Source: Dirofilaria immitis
Taxonomy: Eukaryota; Nematoda; Chromadorea; Rhabditida; Onchocercidae
Length of the DNA: 64,000 bases
Reading direction: 5' to 3'
Assembly: GCA_024305405.1 (NCBI GenBank)
Contig: JAKNDB010000109.1
Span: 4,650,001 to 4,714,000 of the forward strand
Positions 1 through 13,225 of the stretch are shown here, piece by piece (the first letter of the stretch is position 1; each line of letters begins with the position of its first letter). Position numbers and translations under genes: made by a program. The notes beneath the pieces are model-generated. The model saw only the letters and a list, made by a program, of their open reading frames with translations, did not search any database and was not told the DNA's origin.

Positions 1-52
1 GACGAAAGGAAACGGCGAAAGACGCATATTATTAGCTTAAAGAAAATCTGTG

Positions 53-2316
53 ATGACTCCTACGAATTTTATCGTTGATACTGCCAAATTGAATACTGGT
101 TTCTCAATTCCTATGGTTGGTCTTGGTACTTACAAAATTGTTGGCCAGGATAAAATCACTATAGCTGTCGATGCTGCTTTGAAAGCTGGCTATCGGTTGT
201 TCGATACAGCTAAGTATTATGTAAATGAAGCAGAATTGGGTATTGCCCTCCAGGTAGTCCATAATTTATTTTGCACTCACATTTTTTCTGGTTTAATTTG
301 TAATAGTTAAGAAATATTTTTAATGTTTCAAGCAATAGCATTCGAAATGTACAGGAGCATTGTTTATAGTACCAAACTCGAGTGAGATATTTTTGTTGCG
401 GTTCAGACATGCACGGTCCGATGGATTTAGAACAAAGAGCAAGCTAAGATGCTACAAAATATAACTTCCTATTGCACAATTTTTCAAATTTTTAGTTGAA
501 GATAGATAATACTTGAAACTTCAAGCCTGAATAATATTGCTGCTTTTTATTTTCGCTTGGTGTAGTGGAAAAAGGTGCATCATTTCAGGAACTGCTTCCA
601 AAATACAACTTGAAGAGAGAAGACGTTTTCATCACTACAAAATTTTTTTAGCCGAAACAAATAACGCTGATCATGCAAGAAAAATGACAGATGAATCTCT
701 AAAAAATCTTCAAACAAAGTAATTTTTGGAAACTATCAATTGAAACTCCTGATAAATCTGAGATACTGTGCAACCTTCATATATTAAATTAATAAGTTCA
801 TCGATGGTGGTTAATTTAATCTTTCTCTCTACCTTCTCAATTTAGGTAGAGCTGTTTAGCGTAAAGTGAAAAAATTATGTGGCATTCTTCCAGATTAACT
901 TATTGGCAGCGTTTGAATGCAAATGTTTATGTTTTGACATCTTAACATTATTTACTTCGTTCGTATGAAAATGTTGTTCAGATACCTCGATTTAGTCCTT
1001 ATACATTATCCGAAAGCTAATGGAAGTGAAAATAATGATCCACGAAATCCGGAAAATCGTAAGGACGCTTATTTGGAACTTGAGAAATTAAAAAGTAATA
1101 ATTTAACATAGTGAGTTGAGAGCAAATGCTCTTGTACTAAAATTCAAATTTCAACACAGTATTTGCAAGAAATTTTTTTCACGGATCATCATGACAATAC
1201 ATGTTTGAATATGCTTATCTTTTTTATCCTTCTTTAAATTACTGACAGTGAAATTTTTAGATGAACACAAAGTACGATCCATAGGTGTTTCGAATTACGA
1301 AATTAAGCATATTAAAGAGATTCAAGATTTCGGACAAATGATGCCTTCCGTAAACCAAGTCGAATTCCATCCTCACTTCACCCGTAATGAATTAAGAGAT
1401 TATTGCAAAAGCGAGGGATATTTTTTCAGGCTAGTTTAGCAATAAATTTCCAGATTTTAAAGCCCTTCTTTGTAAAAAAAATGATAATTTTGATAAAGAT
1501 TTTATGATGAGCGTCTTTTCTGACTTTGCATGTTTTCGACAATAACTTTTCTAATTTTCAGGCTTATTCATCACTGGCTAGAAATCATCCTGATCTGATG
1601 CATGATTTTACAATTGTTGAAGCGGCAAAAGCACATAACTCAACACCTCAGGTAGATCCTTTGAGTATCTGCAACAGATATTTTTTAAAAAGTTTTGAAA
1701 TAAGCGTTAGTTTTTTGAACACTTTTTGCTATAGATATATTTGTTTCAGCTTGTTGTGTTAGCTTGGGCATTGAATCTTGGTGTTGGTATTATACCGAAG
1801 TCAGCAAATTCAGAACGGATCATTAATAACTTCAAGGCATAACTTTTAAATATTTCTATGTAAAGCAAGTTCTGATTTGATTAGTGATTAGTTTTACACA
1901 TCAAGCTTTTTTATGAGGTAAAGATCAAAGTTCTTCTTATCTTAATGATCGGTTACTTTATTCTCACCAATTTCAACTGAAGTGAATGATCTTGTGTTTT
2001 TCTGAAACAAAATCACTTCTCTTAAAAGTGCTCTATATTGCTATTTACAATATTTACAATTTGGAAAATAAAGATAATGGTATCATATACTCCAGTTTTG
2101 AATTTCATAAATAGAGTCTTTAGCACGGTCATTCTGCTTTGATTTTGAAAAGAACTATCATTGTCAGGTAAGCACTTTTGAACATTTTTTTCAAGTAAAA
2201 TATTGCTTATTTTTAAGGTAATTGATTTGAAGCTGACAAAGGACGAAATTGAAAGAATCACAAGATTGAATCGAAATAAGAATTACATAAGATGTGATGG
2301 GTGGAATGTGAATTGA
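53..2316 (+). CDS. aldo-keto reductase, 7 exons
   Basis: NAD(P)H-dependent cytosolic oxidoreductase of the aldo-keto reductase superfamily, about 300 residues, the normal family length. Exons: 53-253, 589-718, 982-1094, 1249-1433 (or 1429), 1562-1651, 1750-1836, 2218-2316. I start at the ATG at 53, which gives MTPTNFIVDT; a GTG just upstream is in frame but not needed. The catalytic tetrad is visible: Asp51 and Tyr56 in DTAKYYVNE, Lys in ITTK (exon 2), His in LIHYP (exon 3). The cofactor-binding segment IIPKSANSERI is in exon 6. Exon 2 does not keep frame: the T7 run at 643-649 must be one base longer for ITTK to join FLAETNN. Exon 6 must end at AAG followed by GC, so intron 6 is GC-AG. The exon 4 donor is uncertain: GT at 1434 keeps frame with one extra residue, whereas GC at 1430 gives the canonical FFQ/AYSS junction only if a base is missing. 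The substrate cannot be inferred. Confidence 0.9.
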
Positions 2317-4276
2317 TGTATTATGAAACTGACATTTCACTTTATGTTGGTCTATCTGTTTTAAATGTTTGGTTGATGATATGAAGAATATTATATAATT
2401 CTCTTCCCACGTTATTTTAAAAAAATAGTTGTATTATATACATGAAATTTCGTCAGCATCTGTTCATTTCATTAATGAAATATTGCACTGATTCAAATTA
2501 TTCCTCTGCAATGGAAGATTTCGTTTTTGTTTCTGGTTGTCGTTTTGAGAGCGGAACTATCAGTTTTTAAAATCTGTTAATTTAAATCAGTACTACTATT
2601 TTTATTGACTGTTTATTTTTTGAAAATCACTGAGAAAGCTTTAGAAATCTCTTTCCAACGATAGCAGTTTATTTGAAGCCGATAACTTCTAAGATAATAT
2701 GTAACTTTTCAAATCATTAGATATACCCTAGTATTCCTGATTTGTCATCACAGTTATTTGAAAAAATGTCGTACAAAAAAGAGAGATGGAAAACTGGATA
2801 ATTGAAATGATGTAACACTTATCAGAGGAGATATTTCTCTATTCCTCCACTTCTGAAAATAACATTGTTATTCTGTAAGTCTTTCCAATGTTTGTAAAAA
2901 TCAGAAAACAAGAGCAGAGAAAGAAGGTGAATGAGAATGTCTATGACGTCTTCATTTTAAGCTAATATCTAGCGCGATCAGGCATTAGCCCGCATTGAGC
3001 ACTCTAAATTTTTGTCTGGGACGAAGATTCCTTTTATTCAGGGGATGTTAATGTTCTTGACTATTTGAAAGTGTTCTCTGCCTTTCAATTTCATCATAAA
3101 GTGTTAGCTATCAAGTCAATGAAGAAATTTCAAAAAAACCATAGCTTGAAATGCTAAAGATTCGATCTGCAGGGTGCAGCTATGCTGGTATTCGTAGATT
3201 TTTTCATATTAGTGTTCCGTAAACAATCAAATGCTTGGGTTTATGAAGGCAAAATTTCGCCTCATTATGATAGATTTGTAGACCGCATATAACATAATGG
3301 GAAAATTTTTACATTATTCCAGAGATTACGCGTAAGTTAAATTAGACTGGAAACATTCACTAGCGAATTAGTTTGGAAATAAAGCTCGAATAGGTGACAA
3401 TGTAGAGAATAGGATAAATGTTCCAATATATTAGGTATAGTAAATTCGTTTATATTAAGCTAAGCTATAGTTCATTTTAGAAAATATTCTAAAATATATG
3501 ACTTTGATTATTCGAATATATTAATGCTGAAATTCTTTCAGTTTTTGGCAATATTTGCATTACTCGGAAACAATGTGTTTCAGGATTATCAGCGCATTAG
3601 CTTATAAATATAATGCATTTAAATTGAGTGGGTACTGGCAGTTTCTTGTTATTTCCAGGTAAACTATATTTTCATTCAAAAATACTTCGAACTGCACTAA
3701 TATACATTTCTGATAACAAACGACGACTTCTGGCACCGATATTTACGGCTTAGAAAGGTAATCCAAACAGTGTGCAAAGGAAACTTATTTTACATATGTT
3801 GAGGATTTATTTTAAGGCTATACAAGCAATTTTTTCGTAGCAAAGTAAGATTGAAGACAATTACAACATTAATAGAAGTTAAATCGTTTTGATTTGCTTT
3901 CATTAAATTGTTGTCAATATTGTAACAGTTAAAAACTCCTCTGAAATACGCTGTTTGAAATGAGTTTAGAAGCAAATTAATTTTTCTCCGACTAGCTGAA
4001 TTACATTGGAAAATTCTTTGTTGGATTTCAATTCATTATAAATCTCATTTTATACTTGCAATGGATCCAAATAAAATCTTATCTTATATCCTGGATTTTT
4101 AAGTCAAGACACACATGTCTTGTTGAAGGATTGAAAGTTATGGATAGAGGATTTATCGTATAACGGAATTTGTTACGATGGGCTTTATTTGTGATAACCA
4201 CGATACACAAAATAGTAAAGAGATATCGACAATACAATTGATGGTTTGAATTTCCTTCGACAGTAGAGAAGTTAGC

Positions 4277-4400
4277 CGGAATATTGTTGGTGTTAGAGAT
4301 TGATAGAGCTGAGTTTGAAAGGCACTCGTCGTCGAGTCACCGATTAGAGCAAAAGGAATTCCTCCAGTGGATAACAATCCTTGTTATAGTGAAGATGTTT
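4277..4400 (+). repeat. dispersed repeat, copy 1 of 3
   Basis: Shares a diverged block of about 100 bp with 32708-32835. Common words include TTGGTGTT, GAGCT, AGTTTGAAA and TCGTCGAGT, followed by CCGAT and GGATAACAAT/AGATAACCAT. A third, weaker copy lies at 60541-60640. All three are in the same orientation. It is probably a fragment of a transposable element; the family is not identified. Confidence 0.5.
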
Positions 4401-7323
4401 TCTATTCATTCCTCAGTCATTCTCTCACATGATTTAATTTCCCTCGAGGTTTCTCCTTACTCACCCAATCATATAGCATTATCACCAATTCATTTTTTAA
4501 CCGCTCTTTATATGTACACATTTTACATTAATATTATACAATACTTTACACTATTTGTTATGGTTTCAAGTGTATTTCAAATTTCATCGGCTATGTTGAT
4601 CATCTGATTCCATGTGTTGTGAATCATTTTGGGATTCTTAGTCTGATGTCGTTCCAATGTTTTTACAACTCCGGCAAGTATCGTTGCTTTCTTTCCATTC
4701 CTATGGAAACTTGTCCATAGAAAGCTTTCACCTCTAGACTTCCATGAAACACTGTATCATCTCAATCTTATAGTTGTGCTCTATTGAACCAACTTGTGTC
4801 TCAATAACCTATTAGCTAATAAAAAAAAATTAAAACGTTGAATCGTCTTTTCGAATTGTCCATATCGACCGCTAGCAATACACACTCTTCATTATTTATT
4901 TAGAGCTGGAGCTGCCAAACGAAATCCAAATATGATTTTCAGTTATACTGGCCTTCCCATGTGCTTGTCATAATCTATGGCATTGATCATCCCTCGACCA
5001 AAGGAGGCAGGGGAAGTCATTTTATCTTTTAAAGCCGCTTTCCATTGGTTGCAACTAAGAATGCTTCATTATTTAGATCTCAGTCGCAAATTAATTATTT
5101 GTTGATTGAATACGATGATGCTTCGTCCAATTTTTTGCACGTATCTAGTCCTAACGGATTTTTTGTGGAGCAAAACAATCTTTGTTATTCTTTTCTTTTT
5201 TCCCAAAAGTATTTCTTGGACTCACATATGTATTTTGTTATGATTTTCTCTACTTTCTTAAGTCATCTCTCTTTTCTCGGTTACTAGATGAATATGTGAC
5301 TTGGTTTGAGTTGCTTCTGGAATCAACAATAGCGGTGATTAGACATTTATCATTTAACTCAATTTTCCTTTCCACTTTCGGCATTTCACTCATTCAGTAC
5401 GGAATTTTCCGCTTACGCCGATTTTCACATTACATTGTGGAACTTCGTAATTAAGCTTTCCCAAAGTGATTTTTTTACACTGAAATATTCTTGAATTGGG
5501 CATTTTCCGTTTTGCATTATGGTGCGCACAGACTGCGCTTATAATCATTATTGGTGTTTATTACTAAATCTGCTCTGTTTTGTGGAAGGAAGTGATAGGT
5601 GGGCGGTTTTTGTAATCTCAGAATAGAAATCTCAGTTGTTTTATATACAAGAAGCTTCTTAAATTGTTTTAATTGATAATACCGATACTATTTATCTGAT
5701 GACTACTTTAGAAACCTAATTCATGATGTAAATTAGTTCAAACTGAATACAAAAGTGATATGAGCACGAAAGCTTCTCAGTATGATTATATTATCTAGAA
5801 ACTCGCGAGAATAGTTAATGAAAAAAACAATACATTTTTAAGAATATCTGAGTTGCATGATCTACCATTTATGTTCTGTTAGTAATTATTAGAATATCAA
5901 ACATTCTGTTTCAGTAGTACATTATTATGAACTCCTCTACTAAACACCAATAGAATTAAAATCTTAATGTACTGTTAACAGTAGTCCAGACATTACAATT
6001 TACATTTCAATAAATCTGGAACACACTTAAATAGTAAATAATGTGAAAATCTTGAAAAGCTAAGTAAATTACATCAACAGATGCTAGGAAAAGAGAAAGA
6101 ATACCAATCATACTGAAGCAAAAGTTATACCAATAATTAATAACTGGTGAATTTATTATATCCTAAAAAGCTTTATCCAATTATTCAGATGCTGGAATTG
6201 AATATAATGAAAAGACTGATGCTTAATGCTATTAAAAATCTTTTTTAGTGCGCTTCCATTTCATATTGAACTTTCTATATTTCTTCTTTCATACTTTTCA
6301 GACTCACAATTTACAACATCAAGCTGGCGTAATAATTCTCACTTCTTATTCATGTTTCCATTAATCTGATCATGGATAACATGAAAAAGGAATACATGTG
6401 GCATACCAGTGCAACGAAAATTTAATTGTAACGAGCCACGCCGATATGCATCATTGCTTTCATTTAGAAGGTTTCTTTCTTCATTGGAATTTCAATCGAT
6501 TAAATTCAGTGTTTTTAGGCTTATTGAGTTTTAGCCTTCATTCAGCTAATTAATCCTATAGAAATAGACGAAATTTAAAATCCCTGGAAATAAAATATAT
6601 AGCATCACTTTACCTTAACATATGAACCTGATTTTTATTTCACAATCGCTTGCACTTGCATTTTACATCACTCATAGTTGCATCTTATTTTTTATCTACT
6701 TGTAGTTATTATTATGACTACCAGAAAGCAAATTTAATCAAATCATTCGAAGTCAATGCCATATTTATCGATCTATTAGCAGTAGGTTATTTAATGATTC
6801 GAATAAAAAGTGAGAAGCCAATTTCTTAAAGGAGATAAAGCTGAAAGCGGTAAGTTAAAACTTTTCCTCCTTCTTTCTCTTCTCTTCCTTCACCCCTCCT
6901 CTTGCTCTTCAAAAAAAAGGATATATCAATTTACTATTTTCAATGTCTGTTGTTTTGCAATCATATGGAATATGTGTATCGAATGTTTTATTGTGCATCA
7001 AAATGTTCATAATATCTCGATTATCTGGTCAATTCTTAGAATGCATATGATATCCGCATTGCGAACACTGTTCACTTGTTCCAATAGTGTATGTTCTCTG
7101 AAATACTGCACTGAAGCTGTATCAAATAATGGAAATGGTAGCAGAAAAAGGTGATATCTGTTATTTTCCTAGGAAAAATTTAACAAGCCTTACGAAAAGT
7201 TTCAATGACTGGAAAATTACTATGAAATGAAGATCATTAAAAAATACAAAATAATATCAAGTAAAAGTCTTTACAATTTTAAAGTTTGGAACTTAGGAGA
7301 TAAAGTTAAATGTCAAGTAATAT

Positions 7324-7393
7324 ATTATATTAATCATTAGATGGAGTCTGATGTGTGTATTATATTAATCATTAGATGGAGTCTGATGTGTGT
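7324..7393. repeat. 35-bp tandem duplication
   Basis: Two identical adjacent copies of a 35-bp unit (7324-7358 and 7359-7393), each beginning ATTATATTAATC and ending GATGTGTGT. It lies just upstream of the first recognised channel exon. Confidence 0.9.
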
Positions 7394-7429
7394 AAGTTTC
7401 CTTACAACTGGAGTAATTACAAGATGTAG

Positions 7430-10400
7430 ATTATAAAATGCTCAAACGATACATTTTCTGTGCATACATTGGAAACTTCAAGATGTAGAGGAGCATCCGA
7501 TGAAAGAAGGTATAGCTCAGCATGTGGACTACTGAAGGATTTTTGCGATCGAACAAGTTCGCATGGTATTCCCTTAATTGGGTATGTTTATCATTACATA
7601 TCGTGAAAAGTGATAAGAAAATGAACAATGAGCTAAAGTAAAGTCGATGCAAAGGACAAAATTTCAATGAGAACTGATGATTGATATTTGTAATTTAATT
7701 TAGATTTTATTTACTAAGCAACATACTACTTGGGGGCTTACGCATAATTACTAATTATGAGCAGTTTTTGCAGCTCGCCATCATTTTTAGTCGTAGTGTT
7801 TGGACAACTATCACTTTACTGTGTTTCGTCCTGTTTCTTTATCAAACATATTGGACATTGTCCGAATTTTTCAATATAGAACAATAATCGAAATGCAATT
7901 GAAATTCGAGCCTGGTACGTGTGAACAAACAACTTATATTTATATGTGTGTAATTCAGTAGGAGTGCTTTTGAAGCAGATGCAAGATAGTTTTGTTCATT
8001 TATGTTCATTGTTCATTTTTGTTTATTTTGTCCCCTCTCTATGTATATATTGAAAATACCATAGATAGGAAGAAGGCGAGAGTGGTATATCAGTACCACT
8101 ACTTCTTTCATTAATGATGTTTCCAGCGCCTTTTCCTGCAGCAACCGTATGCAACCTGAATGCCTTCAAAAATAGTGAATTGAGAAAGCATGAGGCAATT
8201 TCTGAAGGGGTGAGCTTATATTGTGCAGTATATTTTTAGTCACATACACAGATATTTCTATGAATATCGTTTAATTGGATATTATTGGAAAAAATTTTTG
8301 AATAGATTTACAACTTAAATTGGAATATTCAAAGTCAAATATTGAAGATTCATATCGATTTGACAGACCTAAGAGCAATTTTGAGTCTAAGCGCATTGGT
8401 TTTCAAAAGCTTGCATATTGCAGTTAGATGTTTGGGAAGAGAAAATTAATCGGTATAAAGGTTCGACGACTTATTCAAACATTTCGGTGCGAAAAAGGCG
8501 TGAAGTTAGTTATGTTCCTGTTTTTGTCCGATGTAATTGCGTGCAATCACATGATAACTGTGTTCCACAGCGAAATCCCTTGCTGGTGAGGATTTTAACA
8601 TTTTCATTCTCTTTGAATTTTAGAACTTTTTTCTTTGACAAAACAAAGGAATTTTGCATGTAGCATGATGCTTTATCCTTTATTGATCGTTTTTATAATT
8701 ACAGAGGAATGCAACAGTATGCATATGCTTCGAAGATATAAATACTGGTAATATTTGGCCGTGCTATCCTATAATCATGTGGACAGAAAAGGTAAATATA
8801 TTGCTTAAGCGTTCCATACTTTCTAGAAAAAGTCCAAATATTCTTACATGTAATTTACAGCAGTGTTTTGAATGCTCGCTATCGAAGACATGTGATGATC
8901 CAGATCGGCGAAATCCAACTACTCTACGATTATCTGCTAATAGCCATAAGTGTTTGTGCCAATTTGTTTCTAATAACTGCGTCATCGTACCGAAAGGTGA
9001 CATCCGCTGGTGGGATCCGAACAACTATACCATCTTTTCAATCACTCAATCACCCACCACTTCATTGGAACTTGCCGAAGCTTTTGGCATGACCGTTTGT
9101 TTTATTCGAAACTTTGTCCTTTCATTAATATAATCCCTTCGCTGTACAACATTTCACCTTTTAATTGTCAGCAAAGACAAGCTGGTTTGGTAGCTCAGCT
9201 AGTTCATTTGAATAGCATGATCTAATGGTGATTTTATAAATCTTCTGAATCTTGGGATGTCAATATACAGTTTATTTCCATAAATCATTGGGAGTTATGG
9301 TGTGATATATAAACAGATAATAATTCAATTATACAACCGACGAAATACTATTCGGATTTCGAAAAATAATCTATTTGAAGGAGCGACAAGACCCAGCTGC
9401 TATGACAGCAAAGGCGAAAGAGAACTTAATATTTATGGTTGCTGCATTGCCATTTGAAATACGTCGGAATTTATCTTATAAACTCAAAGAATTTGTACTT
9501 CGTTGTTCTTTCAACAGTGAAGATTGCAATCTCGAGAGGTTCATTAATTTCGTATTACGAAAATTTATATTTTAAAAATAAACCTGTATATCCTACAAAA
9601 TCTTCAGAGATTTTAAATTACATATGGATCCTGAATACGGTAATTGCTATACGTTCAATTTCAATGATTCAGTGGAACTTAAGAATAGTCGCGCTGGTTA
9701 GTGTTATTGCTTTAGCACATTTTGATTTCTCAGTATGATAGTATTATAAGGATATTATGGTAAGCAGAACAAAAATAATTAAATAATAAAGTGTAATTGT
9801 TACACAAACTTTTTCGTTTCTTCAAGACCTAGTTCACTGTAAAACAAACATGTTATTTGTCATGTGGTAGCATTCTTATTTATTTAGATCATCCATCCGA
9901 CTTCGCATGATATCATAAACCGAAGTATATTATTATAAAATCAGGAAAAATAATGAAATGGAACTATACGAAATAAAAGATAAAGAACTGTTGAATGCCA
10001 GATCCATTTTCAACGATTATATCGTGGAAGAAGTAACTTAATGAACTTGGCAAATTATTTTTAGGACCGATGTATGGGCTGCGTCTACTGTTGAATGTGA
10101 ATCAAAGTGATTATTTGCCAACGACAGAGGCGGCTGGTGTTCGACTTGTTGTGCATGAGCAGGTTGATGACTAAAGATTTTGAAAGGGAAACATAATATG
10201 ATAAAACAGTCGAATTTTTCAGGATCATGAACCTTTCCCGGATACATTTGGATACAGTGCACCAACCGGAGTTATCTCATCATTCGGTCTAAAAACGGTT
10301 AGTCATAGATTCTCGTGAGGGTGATGATAGTCAAATTATCTCATGCAGAAGGTCACTTCATCCAATATCTATGTTTCAGAAGGTATTACATCGTCTCGAT

Positions 10401-12088
10401 GGGCCTTATGGGATGTGTAGTGATACGTTCAGACCCACTGATTATATTTATGCGGAACATTATTCACCGGAGGTTACGTTTCATTACTCAGTTAATTTCG
10501 ACTTAGTATCTTAAGTTGTAAGTTGTAAAACAAATCGAACATAGGAATTCAGTTGATATGATTTGTTTGTTAATTTTAGGGTTGCTACCGTAATTGCTTT
10601 CAACACACAGTATTAGAAAGATGCGGTTGTGGAGATCCACGATTTCCCTTGCATTCTGACGATTATCATCCATGCAGCGTTAAAAATGCTACCGAACGTG
10701 AGCAGATAGCTATTTTGGAAAACATTCACATTTGACTTCAAACTTTTGCATTTAATGTAAAGTTCCCTATAGTGGTAAATTTTTTCAAGAAATCAATAAA
10801 TCAGGTGCCACAGCGCTACTTTTCCTTACTAATGGTAATGGGCAAAGTATTTGCCGGTACACTCCCTCAGTGAACAGTTTTATCACTCCCTCTCAATGAG
10901 GTTTCCTAATAAAATTTCTACTGTAATCTTCTTGACAAACATAGTTTTCATCAAAGCTAATACACTTGCATATTTTGCAAAACTTTATGAGCTTGCAGGT
11001 AGTTGTCTACGTAACTTTACTCAGCATTCTGGTGGTTTCCATCATATACAACAAAATTGTGGATGTGTGCAACCGTGCAACGAAAATGTCTTTGAAACAG
11101 CATATTCCGCAGCCGCTTGGCCAGCGAAAATTTTATTATTGGAGTCGAGTGTCCAGCTGTTGTCGACATCGCAAATGATTCTCAAGCTTGCACCGAGTAC
11201 TATAGGTTTACTTAACCTGTATTCTCCACTTCAATCTCTTTCAAATGTCTGCTCTCAAGCACGCTTTCCTTCTATAAAAAAATTTATTGCTTTAGAAAAA
11301 TACAGCATACATCGAAATTTACTACGAGCAGCTTAACTTTGAAACACTTCGGGAAATTGCTGGATACTCGGTTTGTTTCAAGACCTCTTCATGTTTCCAA
11401 ATGCTTAGTAATGCTTCAAGCAGTGAATATTAAAAATAAGAGAATAAGCAGTTAATGAGAGTGCATTATTAAAACTGGCTTACAAATATTTCCGGTTGCC
11501 TTTAGCATATGTGTTACATACGAATTGGATATATTGGTTCTTTCTTTGATCTCTTTTGTTTTTTTATCTCGTCAGCTCTATGACGCCTCATTTTGCCAAT
11601 GCGGAGCGAATAATCCTTTGCTACAATTATTCGATAGCAGTTTTCGGATCATAGGCTTTAAAAACGCATAAAGTTGAAAGATTTGTTCCAGATTGTCAAT
11701 TTATTCTCCGATTTTGGTGGTAATATTGGTCTCTGGATTGGCTTTTCCATCATAACAAGTGAGTGTAAAATCTTGAACTTGTACAGAGCAATTTTATCAC
11801 CATCAGAACAGTAAATCGAAAACTGATTTTGCAGTGATGGAAATTGTTGAATTAGTGTGCGAAATGTGCTACTATTTGGTATACAGACGACCGATGCAGA
11901 TGGCGCAACGGCGAAATAAAGTATTAGTAGGGCGACAATTTCGATTTCGTACTAGTAGTTCTTCTCTATTATCGACAGCAATCGACAGATCGATGACCGC
12001 TGAATCAAGTTTGGAATTTGAAGATATCGATCATAACATGCCTCGATATCACCGTATCCATCACTGTATTTATCGAAATACGCCATAA
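7430..12088 (+). CDS. degenerin/ENaC-family sodium channel subunit (5' end not found)
   Basis: Subunit of a trimeric amiloride-sensitive-type cation channel of the plasma membrane. Exons: 7430-7581, 7791-7914, 8127-8209, 8424-8585, 8705-8791, 8861-9094, 9381-9538, 9608-9696, 10065-10162, 10223-10297, 10380-10472, 10580-10697, 10999-11205, 11296-11370, 11692-11758, 11835-12088. Family hallmarks in order: the N-terminal gating motif in [16 protein letters not shown]1 ([16 protein letters not shown]), [10 protein letters not shown] after TM1, a long cysteine-rich extracellular region including GCYRNC and [15 protein letters not shown], and pre-TM2/TM2 [18 protein letters not shown] with the G-x-S selectivity filter as GFS. 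A cytoplasmic tail of about 85 residues, rich in Arg and Ser, ends at TAA 12088. Frame is lost by one base in three runs: T5 at 7867-7871, A4 at 11127-11130 and A5 at 11296-11300; restoring one base in each gives family-conserved reading. An in-frame stop at 7427 shows that upstream exons exist. The exact paralogue (asic, del, unc-8 type) is not decided. Confidence 0.92.
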
Positions 12089-13225
12089 TTTTTATTTTGA
12101 CATGCATTTTCTTGTCTTATTCTCTTATAGTCTCATTAATTCTTACAACTTAATGCCGCTACACATTTGCTGTCACTTTAAAATTTTCGTAAAAAAACAA
12201 CAAAGAACATGAAACAAAAATCTCCGCAGATAACTGAGTAATGTGTTTACTTAAAGATTTTGAGTTGTAATTATTGAATGAGTAACATAACTGATCAGAA
12301 AAGTTTTTGCATAGAAGTCCGAAAATTAACATAACTGATCAGAAAAGTTTTTGCATAGAAGTTCGAAAATTACTTCTGTTAATCTTTGATTAGAGTTAAA
12401 TCAAGTCGCATCCATAAGATTGATGCTTTTCTCTTATAGCATCAAAAATGTTGGATTTAAAGAAAAACAATGCCACCATAGGACAGCCTAAAAACGTACT
12501 ATGAATGTGGCAAATATTGAAGAAAACTATTTTTCGTGCTATCCAGACAAAAAGAAAGGTAAAATAACATGTGGCGACAACAGTTACAAATATAAGAGTG
12601 ACTGGCATGTTTAATTATAAGCCAAAGAATTGTTGACTGTTTGAAGATTAAAATATTTCTTTTCTCAACTGTTATTCAAAATTTGGAGTCGATATTTCTA
12701 GCTTTTTTTGAAACTTCAAAGAATAAACTTGGAATATGCGATCTAAACAAAAAAAATTCAGCAAATCGAAAGAGGAAGTGGTATGTATTATTTTCCACAA
12801 TATCTGCTTCTGATCATTTATGCTACATGAATAAAGGAGTGGGAATAACTTGTTTCCTAATTTCCTATAATTTATACAAGCAAAAAGTGAACAACTACTC
12901 AACTGGAATTTAAGGAAATATGAAAAGAAGTCAAAATGATACGTGCAAAAAGGACGGATCATAAAGTAATGGACAATCATGATAAGACCGAACACCAGGT
13001 AGATACAAATCATGAAAAGTAAAACAGATTGAAAGAAAAAGCTTTGAGAAGTCATTGCAAATACTAGCTTAAGCAAAATTTAAAAAGGTTATATAGGAAT
13101 AACGCTTTGTAATATTATTGTTGCAGACACCAGCATATCACAAAGTTCGGCAATGTTACGTAGCAATGATAAGCATTCTACTGGTCTTCTTAAGTGCATT
13201 TTAATTAATTAACTAACTGAAGAAA
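12089..13225. other. intergenic, convergent gene ends
   Basis: Lies between the stop codons of the plus-strand channel gene and the minus-strand Egalitarian gene. It holds a 44-bp tandem duplication and otherwise AT-rich sequence without a supported gene. Confidence 0.6.
12284..12371. repeat. 44-bp tandem duplication
   Basis: Two adjacent copies, 12284-12327 and 12328-12371, differing at one base (CCGAAAATT against TCGAAAATT). The unit begins AACATAACTGATCAG. Confidence 0.9.

Larger units (their letters stand above)
2317..7429. other. no gene recognised between aldo-keto reductase and channel gene
   Basis: AT-rich sequence with many stops in all frames. Short open stretches near 4.3-5.4 kb have no splice-site support or recognisable motif. 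It contains a dispersed repeat copy (about 4277-4400) and a 35-bp tandem duplication (7324-7393). A segment ending at a good donor (GCG/GTAAGT at about 6850) could be a 5' exon of the downstream channel gene, but its reading frame is broken and I do not assign it. Confidence 0.5.

Noticed and set aside
53..2316. Aldo-keto reductase as a pseudogene because of its frameshift
   Set aside because: All catalytic residues and intron phases are intact, and the same kind of one-base run deficit occurs in all other conserved genes of the window.
9169..9225. Extra channel exon (peptide [17 protein letters not shown]) or tRNA-like stretch
   Set aside because: It runs into a stop without a donor. Exon 9381-9538 joins exon 8861-9094 directly in phase 0, and the family alignment does not need the extra piece.
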